This document shows positions 18,425 to 27,682 of a stretch of DNA of 64,000 nt, in pieces. How positions within the stretch are numbered: the stretch's first letter is position 1; each line of letters starts with the position of its first letter. Source of the DNA: Nitrosospira sp. Nsp14 (GTDB lineage Bacteria; Pseudomonadota; Gammaproteobacteria; Burkholderiales; Nitrosomonadaceae); NCBI RefSeq assembly GCF_900113575.1, contig NZ_FOPV01000017.1, positions 27,158 through 91,157 on the forward strand, in the 5' to 3' direction. Under the pieces are notes generated by a model. The model saw nothing but the letters and a program-made list of their open reading frames with translations, was not told where the DNA came from and did not search any database. The translations under genes and the position numbers were made by a program.

Positions 18425-18520
18425 CAATAGCGACTACAGGCGCATCGCGTGAGCGCATGAAAGCAGCCCCCTCATTTTCTGGTGTTGCCACCTAGCGAGC
18501 GGGGAGGGATTCCGACGATA

Positions 18521-18557
18521 AAAAACCCGAAGACGCGTGAGCGACTTCGGGTTTAAG
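18521..18557. terminator. Hairpin terminator, probably bidirectional
   Basis: AAACCCGAAG and CTTCGGGTTT form a perfect 10-base stem around a 12-base loop. Bases on both flanks are A- or T-rich (A-run before, TTT after). It lies about 100 bases after the plus-strand small membrane protein gene. Confidence 0.65.
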
Positions 18558-18642
18558 GTTTCCACTTACAAAGGAGGGATCGCTCATTCCAACCTCGACA
18601 TAATAAAACTGTCATCAATAAAGTCAAGTTTTTTAGAACAGA

Positions 18643-18667
18643 CCCGGCTTGGCAAGATCAAGCCGGG
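18643..18667 (-). terminator. Hairpin after the PEP-CTERM pseudogene
   Basis: CCCGGCTT and AAGCCGGG form an 8-base stem with a 9-base loop, 20 bases beyond the stop of the decayed minus-strand gene. The following TCTGTTCT is only moderately T-rich. Confidence 0.45.
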
Positions 18668-18687
18668 AGACCAGCGATGCCATCATC

Positions 18688-19250
18688 TCAGGCTTTTCCA
18701 GTTCGGTCGTCCAATCCCAAAGCCCGGCGCCCGGTAAGCAGCCCCAGTAACCCGAGCCCAGCGAGCATCATCGCGTAGCTCGATGCCTCTGGAATAGGGG
18801 CCAGCACTCCAAACAAGCCATCACTTTCCTCCGATGACTTTCCTCGGTAAGCCCAGCGGTGAAATACAAAAATTGCTATTACCGGCCGCTACCCCGTTTC
18901 CTGGGGAAATTGCCCATAACCCATCGATCGTAAGCGGGTTATTGCTGGCATCGAGTAATTGTCCATGAGACATGTGAGTATCCGGGTCATAGCTGGTTAT
19001 TCACCCATCGCCGAAATTGCCCACCAGCAAGTCACCCGCCTTGGGACCGAAGGAGGGTGGCGCGATGGCCAGGCCCCAGGGTGCATTCAATTCGCCATTG
19101 GAAGCAACCCGTTCGGTAAAAATCCGGTTGAACGCGAATTTATCGACGAAACCCTTTCCTGCGCCTGCAATTTCATCATTGGTAGCATTATCGCGCTGAG
19201 CATAAGCGACATAGAGCGCCCCGTTGAAGTTCTGGATATTGAAAGGTTAG
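18688..19250 (-). pseudogene. Decayed PEP-CTERM protein of the TIGR03118 type
   Basis: Pieces of one protein can be read in sequence on the minus strand but in shifting frames. They are FNGALYVAYAQRDNATNDE, GKGFVDKFAFNRIFTERV, NGELNAPWGLAIAPPSFGPK, GDLLVGNFGDG followed by a stop, ITSYDPDTHM, NNPLTIDGLWAISPGNGVA, a shift, and finally DGLFGVLAPIPEASSYAMML plus AGLGLLGLLTGRRAL. This order (NFGDG, IDGLW, LFG, PEP-type tail) is that of TIGR03118 PEP-CTERM proteins. At least one in-frame stop and two frame changes are present, and the N-terminal half is not recognisable upstream of 19250. Confidence 0.7.
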
Positions 19251-19730
19251 AAAACTCGTGGTGCAAAACGAGCATGCAATGGTGGGGGGTTGTTTTCGGG
19301 TATGCTGGAATGGTGGAATTACCTCAATAACATAGCCCATGTGGTGCAAGCTTGCGTTTACCATAAAGAATTTGTGAAATTCTCGGTCCAAACAGTTCAG
19401 GCTATTTTCTTCCGAATCACCCCCCACTCCCCACCTTGGCCGAATAGGAATAAGCGGATGAGGTGCGACTAACGCTATATCCATTGATTGCCAGCCTTGA
19501 AAAATCACCAAACCGTTCTATAACAAAACTACCCACGAGAAAAACCCGGCATGGAAGAGACGAATAACGCCGGCAACGCACCGGATCCGCTTCCGGCATT
19601 CCATCGGCGTCCCCGCGAAAGGTAACTGGATCGGCAGGTTGATCGTCATTTTTTGGGCGTGAACCTGTTTTTCGCCGGGGAAAATAAGCATTGCCACCGA
19701 AGCGTTTATTTATGTTGATAGGGAGTCTTT
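19251..19730. other. Intergenic stretch before the GMC-DUF1080 gene
   Basis: Nothing recognisable apart from the probable promoter of the downstream gene. It may contain the unrecognisable 5' remains of the PEP-CTERM pseudogene. Confidence 0.4.
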
Positions 19731-22172
19731 ATGGTAACGAACGCCACCGCTCAAGCAACCGACTTCACGCGCGACGTGCTGGGACGCTACCTTTGCAACG
19801 GGCTGGACGAGGCAATACGCAGCGCCGATTCTGGCGCGCGTCCGGATGCTCGTCCCTTCGACATCATCGTGATCGGGGGCGGCAGTTTCGGCGGGGTGCT
19901 TGCGCAACATCTATTCCATAATGACAAAACCCATAGCCACCGGATTCTGGTACTGGAAGGTGGCCCCTTTCTGCTTCCCGAGCATGTGCAGAACCTGCCC
20001 ATGCTCGGCCTCAATCCACCCGCGCCTTCCACGACCGATCCGGGTCCTCGGGCCGAGGTATGGGGTTTGCCCTGGCAAACAGATGTTCAAAAGGGCTTTC
20101 CCGGACTGGCGTACTGCATTGGGGGACGCTCGCTCTATTTCGGCGGTTGGTCCCCGCAATTGCTTGAGGCGGAAATGGCAAGATGGCCTGCGGCTGTAAC
20201 GCAGGCGCTGAAACAGCCGAACGGCTATTTCTTTCAGGCAAGCCAGCAGATCGGAACCAGCCGGACCAACGATTACATCCAGGGCGCGCTGCATGAAGCG
20301 CTTCGCGGCATGCTGTTCAACGGGATCAACAATGGTCTTGTTCCTGATGCCGTACCGCTTGCCGAACTACCCATGCATCTGGAAGACGCGCCCCTGACAT
20401 CGCCCGCATTCGACATGTACAAGCTCGAAGCGCCCCTGGCGGTACAGGGCGGCGCGCCGCGCTCGGGTTATTATCCATTCAATAAATTCAGCAGCGTGCC
20501 GCTGATGACCGAAGCCACCCGGGCGGCGCAGGCTGAGGCCGGGGGCGACGACGTCAAGAAGCGCCTGATGATCGTTCCCAATTGTCATGTCACCCGCCTT
20601 CTCAGCGTGCCCGAAGGAAACGGCTGGCGGGTGGCTGCGGTGGATACCAATCTGGGCATGATAGGCTTGCCGACCCAGGGAAAAGTCATCATCGCGCTCG
20701 GCACCATCGAAAGCGCCCGGCTGGCGATGGTGTCTTTCGCCAACGCGCCCAATGCCAGCCTCATGGGGACGAACTTGATGGCGCACCTGCGTTCGAATCT
20801 GACCCTGCGCATTCCGCGCAGCGCATTGCCGGAAGGCCTGCCGAATGAGCTGCAAGCCTCGGCGCTATTTCTCAAGGGGCGTTACCGGCACGGCCCCGGT
20901 GCACAGTTCGGCTTTCATCATATTCAGATCACGGCAGCCGGCCTGGACCGGCCCACTGCGGATACCGAACCCGAACTGTTCAGGAAGGTACCGAGCCTGG
21001 ATTATTTCACGCCATTCCTCACGGCCAACGACGATCAGGTCGTGATCACGCTGCGCAGTATCGGGGAAATGGAAGCGCGCAATCCCAATAGCCGCATTCG
21101 CCTCACCACGCCTGACGAATATTCGATTCCGCGCGCATTTGTTTCCATCAACCCGTCCACCCGCGACATGGCCCTGTGGGACGCGATGGACCGGATGGCG
21201 GATGACACGGCTCTTGTATTTGCCAACGGGCATCCGTATGAAGTCATGGTCAATGGGGTCTATCAAAAGGTGCAGGCAAACCAGGCGCCACGTTCGGCTG
21301 CACCTTTCGCCAGCCGCAGGGATGGGCTGGGCACGACACACCATGAGTGCGGAACTCTTGCGATGGGGAGCGATCCTCTCGACTCCGTCACCGACTTGAA
21401 CGGCCGGCTCCACTTCTCGCCCAATACATACGTCTCCGGCCCCGCGCTATTCCCGTCCATAGGATCGCCCAATCCCATGCTAACGGGCGTGGCGCTGGCG
21501 CGGCGCATGGGCGATGCCCTGGTGCCTCCGCCTGCGCCGTTCCAGGCGGAAGCCGGGTTTACCGCGATCTTCAACGGATTCGACATGAGCAAGTGGAGCA
21601 TGTCCAAGATCAGCAACCAGCCCCCGGACCGAAGCAACCCCGGGCGGTTCCTGATCGTGGATGGCACGCTGGAATACGCCACCGGCGACGACCTCGGGCT
21701 GCTGTGGTACACCGAGCCGATGCCGGCAAATTACATCCTCAGGCTGCAATGGCTGCGCTGGGATCAATGGGGCAACTCGGGCGTGTTCGTGCGTTTCCCC
21801 AATCCCAATACGAAGGGCTACAATAACACTGCCTATGTCGCCATCGATTTCGGCTTCGAAGTGCAGATCGATGAAGCAGGCGCTCCGGTTGGCGCAGACA
21901 AGCACCTGACAGGGGCGGTTTATAACGAAGACAACCAGATCTTTACCCGTCAGTCAGCCGAACCCCCCGGGCAGTGGAACGATCTGGAGATCGAAGTGCT
22001 GGGTCAGACCTACAGCGTCTTTCTGAATGGCCAGCGAACCACCCGGTTTACAAATACTCATCCCGGGCGTGGGCTGCCGGGGACACCAGGCGCGCCTGCT
22101 CACGTCGGCCTCCAGGGTCACCGCGGCTCACGTGTTGCCTTTCGCCATATTCGCATCAAGCCGCTGCCATAG
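19731..22172 (+). CDS. GMC-type FAD oxidoreductase fused to a DUF1080 (3-keto-disaccharide hydrolase-like) domain
   Basis: 813 residues. The first 590 form a GMC-like flavoprotein: the FAD motif IIVIGGGSFGGVLAQHL near residue 45, CIGGRSLYFGGWSP, and the C-terminal block HHECGTLAMG with GSPNPMLTGVALARRMGDAL that holds the catalytic histidine. From about residue 605 a second domain begins with AGFTAIFNGFDMSKWSM and continues with NSGVFVRFPNP and HVGLQGHRGSRVAFRHIRIK, the concanavalin-like DUF1080 fold. DUF1080 proteins bind or cleave keto-sugars, so the fusion could oxidise a sugar and act on the product, which is an inference. There is no signal peptide. The ATG follows GGGAG. Confidence 0.8.
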   Translation: MVTNATAQATDFTRDVLGRYLCNGLDEAIRSADSGARPDARPFDIIVIGGGSFGGVLAQHLFHNDKTHSHRILVLEGGPFLLPEHVQNLPMLGLNPPAPSTTDPGPRAEVWGLPWQTDVQKGFPGLAYCIGGRSLYFGGWSPQLLEAEMARWPAAVTQALKQPNGYFFQASQQIGTSRTNDYIQGALHEALRGMLFNGINNGLVPDAVPLAELPMHLEDAPLTSPAFDMYKLEAPLAVQGGAPRSGYYPFNKFSSVPLMTEATRAAQAEAGGDDVKKRLMIVPNCHVTRLLSVPEGNGWRVAAVDTNLGMIGLPTQGKVIIALGTIESARLAMVSFANAPNASLMGTNLMAHLRSNLTLRIPRSALPEGLPNELQASALFLKGRYRHGPGAQFGFHHIQITAAGLDRPTADTEPELFRKVPSLDYFTPFLTANDDQVVITLRSIGEMEARNPNSRIRLTTPDEYSIPRAFVSINPSTRDMALWDAMDRMADDTALVFANGHPYEVMVNGVYQKVQANQAPRSAAPFASRRDGLGTTHHECGTLAMGSDPLDSVTDLNGRLHFSPNTYVSGPALFPSIGSPNPMLTGVALARRMGDALVPPPAPFQAEAGFTAIFNGFDMSKWSMSKISNQPPDRSNPGRFLIVDGTLEYATGDDLGLLWYTEPMPANYILRLQWLRWDQWGNSGVFVRFPNPNTKGYNNTAYVAIDFGFEVQIDEAGAPVGADKHLTGAVYNEDNQIFTRQSAEPPGQWNDLEIEVLGQTYSVFLNGQRTTRFTNTHPGRGLPGTPGAPAHVGLQGHRGSRVAFRHIRIKPLP

Positions 22173-22299
22173 CTGCCGTGCGCATCCACTGTTGAAATGG
22201 AAGAGCTGGCCATCGGACGGACGGGCTTTCCCGTTCACATTCACCGGCAGGCGGCGGGCCGGGGACAGAAATACCTGGTTACTTGCAAAGGAGGCGCGC

Positions 22300-22836
22300 A
22301 TGTCTGATTTGGTAGCCGTTGGATTCAACGACACAATGAAAGCCGATGAAGTTTTATGGCGGCTCAGGACGCTGCAGAGCGAAGATCTGGTGGATCTCGA
22401 GGATGCGGTCGTTGTCATTCGCGATCAATCCGGAAAGATTCAGCTCAAGCAAAGCGTGGACCTCGTCGGTGCCCAGGCCTCGGCTGGGCTGATTGCCGGG
22501 ACCTTCCTCGGAGGTCTCATCGGGATGCTGTTCTTGAACCCGACTGCCGGGTTCCTGCTTGGTGGCATGTTTGGGGCCAGCGCCGGCGCGTTGTCCGGCT
22601 CGCTTGCGGATTACGGAATCGACGATGATTTCATAGCATCGCTGGCGGAAACCATACCCAATAACTCATCCGCGCTATTTGTGCTTGCGCGCAAGGCCAG
22701 GCAGGACAAGGTACTGGCTGCGCTCTCGGACGTCGGAGGCAAAGTCCTGAAAACCTCGCTGTCGCCCGATCAGGAGAAGAGGTTGCGGGAGACGTTGGAA
22801 GGATCAGCAAAACCAGCCGGAACGACCGCTACATGA
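22300..22836 (+). CDS. DUF1269 family membrane-associated protein
   Basis: 178 residues starting after AAGGAGG. The N-terminal part SDLVAVGFNDTMKADEVLWRL and the glycine-rich hydrophobic middle (LIAGTFLGGLIGMLFLNP, GGMFGASAGALSGSLADYGI) are typical of DUF1269. Members are often called glycine-zipper membrane proteins. The C-terminal domain reads IPNNSSALFVLARKARQDKV. Stress or envelope roles have been suggested for the family but nothing is firm. It stands alone, 130 bases after the GMC fusion gene. Confidence 0.85.
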   Translation: MSDLVAVGFNDTMKADEVLWRLRTLQSEDLVDLEDAVVVIRDQSGKIQLKQSVDLVGAQASAGLIAGTFLGGLIGMLFLNPTAGFLLGGMFGASAGALSGSLADYGIDDDFIASLAETIPNNSSALFVLARKARQDKVLAALSDVGGKVLKTSLSPDQEKRLRETLEGSAKPAGTTAT

Positions 22837-23046
22837 CCTTCCCGGTCGTTTTCGAACCGTTATTGAGCCTCGCAGGAAGACCGGCTGCTGAACCACGTTG
22901 CCAATTCTGCTTCGAGGGGCACTTCACGCGGCCGAATGCGCTCGGTGCATCCACTACCTCACCGCGGCATGCAGGAACATCAGCCTTCCGTAGTAGAACA
23001 AAAGCAATCGAGCCATTGAGTCTGGAAGAAAAAATCTGCCACGGTG

Positions 23047-23418
23047 ATGCGCATATTGATAGGCGGCTGCTCCCGTATTAAAGCGGCTTCAACTGCTTCA
23101 AATCCGCCGCTCACTCCATCAGCTTGTCTCCCGCCAAAGCAGCGCACTGTGATTGCAATCGATTCAAGGCTATACGAAGGCTATATCGGACGTTATCGGC
23201 TGAAACCGGATTCCATCTTGACAGTAATGCGGGAAGGCAGTCATTTTTTCGCGCAATCCGGTGCTGAAAGATACGAGATTTTTCCGGAAGGAGAGCGCGA
23301 ATTCTTTTGTAAGGCGGTGGACGCTCAAATCACCTTCGAAGTCGATGGCAAAGGCCGCGCTGCAAGTCTTGTCCTGCATCTAAATGGGCAGCGCATGCGA
23401 GCGTCGCGAATCAATTAG
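23047..23418 (+). CDS. DUF3471-like domain, possibly the leftover C-terminus of a serine hydrolase
   Basis: About 123 residues. Residues from LPPKQRTVIAIDSRLYEGYIGRY onward, with ILTVMREGSHFFAQSGAERY, FPEGEREFFCKAVDAQITF and ASLVLHLNGQRMRASRI, match the DUF3471 domain. That domain normally sits at the end of beta-lactamase-type serine hydrolases. The hydrolase part is missing, and the first 30 residues look unrelated. No good ribosome site precedes the ATG at 23047. It may be a remnant of a deleted larger gene or a free-standing domain. Confidence 0.5.
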   Translation: MRILIGGCSRIKAASTASNPPLTPSACLPPKQRTVIAIDSRLYEGYIGRYRLKPDSILTVMREGSHFFAQSGAERYEIFPEGEREFFCKAVDAQITFEVDGKGRAASLVLHLNGQRMRASRIN

Positions 23419-23703
23419 GGGAATACAGCTCGCAGTGCCCAAGACGCATGTAGCAAAACAGCAGAGGTAACGAAGAACGCCCAGAGGACGCGTGGGAAGC
23501 ATGTTCCCGATTGCATCGGCGAGAGATCGGTGACGGGCAAGAATCCTATTTCGGTCCGCTCGACTTGACAGGGACGCTTCCGACAGTGCCGCTTCATGGC
23601 TTCAGGAAAACCATTGAACATGGGGCAAACCCGTGTCCGCGAAACCAAAGGACGGTGAAAGCGGTCAAACTACTGTTCCAGAAACGAACGCGAGGAGGTT
23701 CCC

Positions 23704-24228
23704 ATGAACCGGCGCACCCTACTGCAGAGCTTGCCCGCGCTTGCCGCGCTGCCGCTTTTTTCTGCATGCTCGCGAAACAAGGCGGCGGAGACTATTTCAA
23801 TGAAGCCGACCGTTCGCCCGCTGAACAAGCCGCCTGAAGAATGGCGCGCGCTCGTCTCCCCCGCGGCCTACAAGGTGTTGTTCAAGGAAGAGACGGAACC
23901 GCCGGGCAGTAGCCCCCTCAACCGCGAAGACCGCCCTGGCACTTACGTTTGCGCCGCATGTTATTTGCCCCTGTTCGATAGCGCCAACAAATATGAAAGC
24001 GGCACAGGATGGCCGAGCTTTACCCAACCCGTCGAAGGCCATATGGCGACCAAGCACGACTATAAGATGATTCTTCCGCGCACCGAGTATCATTGTGCCC
24101 GGTGTGGAGGCCATCAGGGCCACGTATTCAATGACGGTCCGCTTCCGCGAGGGGAACGATGGTGCAACAATGGCGTCGCGCTCCGGTTCGTGCTTCGCAG
24201 CGAGCCTCTGCCCCCGCTCAGGAGTTGA
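23704..24228 (+). CDS. msrB: Peptide-methionine (R)-S-oxide reductase, exported
   Basis: 174 residues. MsrB repairs R-methionine sulfoxide. Zinc cysteines are in VCAACYLPLFDSANKYESGT and CARCGGHQGHVFNDG. The catalytic cysteine is in GERWCNNGVALRF, where the usual RYCINSASL is altered around the cysteine. The N-terminus MNRRTLLQSLPALAALPLFSAC looks like a Tat-like or lipoprotein signal ending in a lipobox-like SAC, so the enzyme should act in the periplasm. ATG follows GGAGG. The msrA gene starts 11 bases after its stop, so the two form an operon for repair of exported proteins. Confidence 0.9.
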   Translation: MNRRTLLQSLPALAALPLFSACSRNKAAETISMKPTVRPLNKPPEEWRALVSPAAYKVLFKEETEPPGSSPLNREDRPGTYVCAACYLPLFDSANKYESGTGWPSFTQPVEGHMATKHDYKMILPRTEYHCARCGGHQGHVFNDGPLPRGERWCNNGVALRFVLRSEPLPPLRS

Positions 24229-24238
24229 TCAAGCCAAT

Positions 24239-24934
24239 ATGTTCAGGTTATTCGTCCGCGAGAAAACCGCTCTCGTCCCTGAAGCCCGGCAAATTCGCTA
24301 TCTCTTGGCCGGCCTGCTGCTCGGCGTCGTCCTCAGCGGGTGCGAACAGCCGGGCGCCGGCAGCGAGACGTCAACCCGAGACATGAGCTCAGCCGGGTCC
24401 GGTGCCTCGACAGGTGTCGCCACCTTTGCCGGGGGGTGTTTCTGGTGCACGGAGGCGGATTTTGACAAGGTCCCGGGTGTAATTTCCACCACCTCGGGCT
24501 ACATAGGCGGCACTGTTCCCAACCCTACCTATAAACAGGTCTCCTCCGGGAAAACGGGACATATCGAAGCAGTCCAGGTACGTTTCGATCCGGCTAAAAC
24601 CAGTTTCGCCAAACTGCTGTCGGCGTTCTGGCCGACCATTGACCCACTGACGGCCAACCGGCAGTTTTGCGATAGCGGCGCCCAATATCGCAGCGCGATC
24701 TTCTATCACGACGAGGAGCAGAAGCGGCAGGCTGAGGCATCCAAGGCCGCGCTGCAAGCTTCGACCCGCTTTTCGCAGCCGATCGTCACCGACATTCTCC
24801 CCGCAACCGAGTTTTACCCGGCGGAGGATTACCACCAGGATTATTACAAGAAAAATCCCGTCCGCTATTCATACTATCGCAGCAACTGCGGTCGCGACGC
24901 ACGCCTCGCCGAGGTGTGGGGCAGCAAAAAATAG
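24239..24934 (+). CDS. msrA: Peptide-methionine (S)-S-oxide reductase, lipoprotein
   Basis: 231 residues. The catalytic motif GGCFWCTEADFDKVPGV is present near residue 66. TSGYIGG, YKQVSSGKTGHIEAVQVRFDP and YHQDYYKKNP are further MsrA marks. It starts with a basic region and LLAGLLLGVVLSGCEQ, a lipobox with its cysteine, so it is likely anchored at the periplasmic face, like its partner MsrB. The ATG at 24239 follows AGGAG, which lies inside the end of msrB. The repair pair covers both sulfoxide isomers. Confidence 0.93.
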   Translation: MFRLFVREKTALVPEARQIRYLLAGLLLGVVLSGCEQPGAGSETSTRDMSSAGSGASTGVATFAGGCFWCTEADFDKVPGVISTTSGYIGGTVPNPTYKQVSSGKTGHIEAVQVRFDPAKTSFAKLLSAFWPTIDPLTANRQFCDSGAQYRSAIFYHDEEQKRQAEASKAALQASTRFSQPIVTDILPATEFYPAEDYHQDYYKKNPVRYSYYRSNCGRDARLAEVWGSKK

Positions 24935-24977
24935 TGCAGGAATGCGGCTCCTCCTCATTTGTGCTGCTTTAACCCGT

Positions 24978-25706
24978 TTAGGGAATAGGGTGCAAGGTCG
25001 GGCCGGCATTTGAATCGGCGGCTGGTTTCGCGCTTGACTGGGGATTTGTCGCCCTCGTCTCCTCCCGTGCCTGGGATTCGACCCCCTTTGCTTCCTGTGC
25101 CCTGGATTCCTTGGGCTTCGTTTGCTTGCCTTTGGATGCGTTGGACTTGCCTTCCTTCGCTTCCTTGGCTGCCTTGGTGGTATCCACTTTGGCCTGCAGC
25201 TCGTCAAGTGTGTCGTATTTGGCCTTCAGGCTGCTGCTCAACGCGGCATAGCTGCGGTACTCATTTTGCATCTGCGATTGCAGCTGGTTATGCTGGCTGC
25301 TGAAAGACGCGCGCATATTTTCCAGTTGGCGCAGCTTCTCTTCCAGTAGGCGACGGTTGTGCGAATTGCTTTTTGCCTCGAAGGTCTTTGCCGCGAGCGA
25401 TACCTCCTGAATTTTCTGATTCAGCTGCTTGAACAGTTGCGCCATGCTGTTGGCAGCGGCGCCATACCGCCGCAGGTGCAATTCCATCGTCTCATAGTCT
25501 GACAGCCGCTCGCCAATGGGGCGCGATGTCTGCTCAGACACGGCAGCGGGAGGCAACGCCGTCTCCGTTCCCGCGGGTACTCCCGGCGCCACCTGTTCCA
25601 ACTGTTCCACCCGTTCCACGCTTTCCGCCCACGCCGGCACGCCCGTAACAAATAAAGCAATTAAAGCGATATGGCGCGCCAATGAACTTCCAACAACCCG
25701 AATCAT
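24978..25706 (-). CDS. Exported coiled-coil protein, unknown
   Basis: 242 residues from the ATG at 25704-25706, which starts the signal peptide MIRVVGSSLARHIALIALF...PAWA; GAGTCCC-type sequence before it is a weak ribosome site. The middle (about residues 70-180) is a long coiled coil rich in Q, L, K and N (LFKQLNQKIQEVSLAAKTFE, LEEKLRQLENM, LQSQMQNEY). The C-terminus is low-complexity Lys/Ala/Glu/Ser. No family is recognised. It converges with msrA and diverges from tmk. Confidence 0.65.
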   Translation of the reverse strand: MIRVVGSSLARHIALIALFVTGVPAWAESVERVEQLEQVAPGVPAGTETALPPAAVSEQTSRPIGERLSDYETMELHLRRYGAAANSMAQLFKQLNQKIQEVSLAAKTFEAKSNSHNRRLLEEKLRQLENMRASFSSQHNQLQSQMQNEYRSYAALSSSLKAKYDTLDELQAKVDTTKAAKEAKEGKSNASKGKQTKPKESRAQEAKGVESQAREETRATNPQSSAKPAADSNAGPTLHPIP

Positions 25707-25891
25707 GGAGGGACTCCTGAATGTGAATATTTCGCGGAAAATCAGTCGAATCGTTACCAATGGTATACCGGCGGGCAACTGCTGAACAGTCCCAACCGGC
25801 TCATGCATGATGTGTCCAGGCTATTGCCAGGCGCAAGTATAGGCTAAACTGCGCAGATACAAATTACTGGGCGGACTTCCGCTAAGGTGGA

Positions 25892-26551
25892 ATGACAGTT
25901 TCGAAACCCGGCACCGGGAAATTCATTACGCTCGAAGGAATAGATGGCGCGGGCAAAAGTACCCATCTCCAGTGGCTCGAAAAACAATTGCGCGCCCAGG
26001 GTAAAACCGTGTTGGCAACGCGCGAGCCTGGCGGGACCCGCTTGGGCGAAGCATTACGCCAGCTTGTGCTTGACACTAGCCAGGCGATGCATGCCGAGAC
26101 CGAGGCCCTACTGATGTTCGCGGCACGACGGGAACATCTGGATAAAGTTATTCTGCCCGCGCTCGAGCGCGGTGATTGGGTGATTTCCGACCGTTTCACC
26201 GACGCCAGCTTTGCATACCAGGGCGGTGGAAGAGGGCTGACGACAGCGAAACTTTCGGAGCTCGAGCACTGGGTACAGGACGGATTTCAACCCGACCTGA
26301 CTCTTTATTTCGACGTCGCGGTGGCGTTGGGCAGGCAGCGAACCAGCGCCATCAAGTCAGCCGACCGGTTCGAAAAGGAAGCCGATTCGTTTTTTGCGCG
26401 TGTGCGAGAAGCTTATCTGGAAAGGGCGCGGCAATTTCCAAGGCGCATACGCCTAATTGATGCCAACCTTTCTATCACAGAAGTTCATAAACGACTTGAT
26501 GATATATTCTTAAGTTTCTGTAATGACACAGATTTATCCGTGGCAAGCTGA
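25892..26551 (+). CDS. tmk: Thymidylate kinase
   Basis: 219 residues. It phosphorylates dTMP to dTDP. The P-loop is [12 protein letters not shown] near residue 15, the DR motif is in [19 protein letters not shown], and the LID/nucleoside part is in [13 protein letters not shown]. All are diagnostic. The start ATG follows AAGGTGG. Its 3' end overlaps holB by 29 bases, a common tmk-holB arrangement, so the two are co-transcribed. Confidence 0.96.
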   Translation: MTVSKPGTGKFITLEGIDGAGKSTHLQWLEKQLRAQGKTVLATREPGGTRLGEALRQLVLDTSQAMHAETEALLMFAARREHLDKVILPALERGDWVISDRFTDASFAYQGGGRGLTTAKLSELEHWVQDGFQPDLTLYFDVAVALGRQRTSAIKSADRFEKEADSFFARVREAYLERARQFPRRIRLIDANLSITEVHKRLDDIFLSFCNDTDLSVAS

Positions 26552-27638
26552 GCTCTGGCGCAAACTGGCGGCAGGCGGCGGCCCATTTGGCCACGCGCTG
26601 CTGTTGCGAGGCCGTAAGGGTTTGGGAAAACTGGCGTTTGCCCGGTATGTCGCAAAATCAAGGTTGTGCGAACGCCCTTCGGCTGCCGGAGATGCATGCG
26701 AAATCTGCCCAAGCTGTCACTGGTTTGAGCAGGGGAGCCACCCGGATTTCCGCTTGGTCGAACCCGAGCTCATATCAAGGAAACCTCCAACCGCTGAGTC
26801 GGGTGACGGTAGCGGGGCCGCCCCGGACGATGCGGGCACTGGAAGTGAACCGGGAATGGATGAAGCTGGAACTGATTCCAGCGGCGCGAAATCCAAACGG
26901 AAACCGAGCAGTCACATCAAGGTAGAGCAAATACGCGATCTTGCCGATTTTATCAATATATCCAGCCACCGGAATGGATACAAGATCATCCTGATCCATC
27001 CGGCTGAGAGCATGCAACCAGCCGCGGCAAACGCGCTGCTGAAGAACCTGGAAGAACCGCCGCTACATGTCTTGTTCATTCTCGTGACGCATCACTCGCG
27101 ACATTTGCTGCCGACGATACGCAGCCGTTGCCATCAAGTCGTCATGCCTGCGCCTGTGCCTACCGCGGCCATCCAGTGGCTCCAACAGCAGGGGGTCGAG
27201 CAGGCCGAAACCTGCCTTGCCTCCGCGGGTTTTGCGCCATTGGCCGCCCTGGAGTTTAATGAGGGCAAATATCTCCAGGAACATCAGGCATTTATCAGGC
27301 AAATCAGTTCGCCTCGGAATTTGGATATCATCGCAGTCGCGGAGGAGATGCAGAAGGCCGACCTCCCCACGGTGGTCAATTGGTTGCAAAAATGGTGCTA
27401 TGATCTAATGAGTTTCCGAACCGCAGGGAAAATTCGCTACCATTTGAATATGCTTGCAACGGTAAAGTCATTGGCTTCGGACATTGACCCACGTTTGCTC
27501 GCCACTTATTTGCGCAGCTTGACCGAGACGCATCAGTTGGCAAGTCATACGCTCAACCCACGCTTATTCCTGGAAGAGATGCTTTTTTCCTACGTCAAGG
27601 CGCTCTCCCCATCGCCCCGCGAAATGCATGCCGGCTGA
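26523..27638 (+). CDS. holB: DNA polymerase III subunit delta prime
   Basis: 371 residues. It is part of the clamp loader. The N-terminal AAA+ core has [20 protein letters not shown], zinc-finger cysteines in [18 protein letters not shown], and [20 protein letters not shown] with [15 protein letters not shown] further on. SRCHQVV is the sensor/arginine-finger region. Between the zinc finger and the core lies a low-complexity insert ([17 protein letters not shown] and similar), longer than in most relatives. It overlaps tmk and is followed by tatD after 44 bases. Confidence 0.92.
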   Translation: MTQIYPWQAELWRKLAAGGGPFGHALLLRGRKGLGKLAFARYVAKSRLCERPSAAGDACEICPSCHWFEQGSHPDFRLVEPELISRKPPTAESGDGSGAAPDDAGTGSEPGMDEAGTDSSGAKSKRKPSSHIKVEQIRDLADFINISSHRNGYKIILIHPAESMQPAAANALLKNLEEPPLHVLFILVTHHSRHLLPTIRSRCHQVVMPAPVPTAAIQWLQQQGVEQAETCLASAGFAPLAALEFNEGKYLQEHQAFIRQISSPRNLDIIAVAEEMQKADLPTVVNWLQKWCYDLMSFRTAGKIRYHLNMLATVKSLASDIDPRLLATYLRSLTETHQLASHTLNPRLFLEEMLFSYVKALSPSPREMHAG

Positions 27639-27682
27639 GGGAAGGATTCATTGTTTTTTAATTTTTCGCGTATTGTTCAGTC

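Larger units (their letters stand above)
18425..18687. other. Intergenic, holding two terminator-like hairpins
   Basis: No gene is seen between the small membrane protein and the decayed PEP-CTERM gene. Two hairpins, listed separately, lie here and probably end transcription from both sides. Confidence 0.5.

Noticed and set aside
19188..19511. Minus-strand open frame of 107 codons at the start of the PEP-CTERM pseudogene
   Set aside because: Only its last part overlaps the pseudogene, in a different frame from the recognisable protein pieces.
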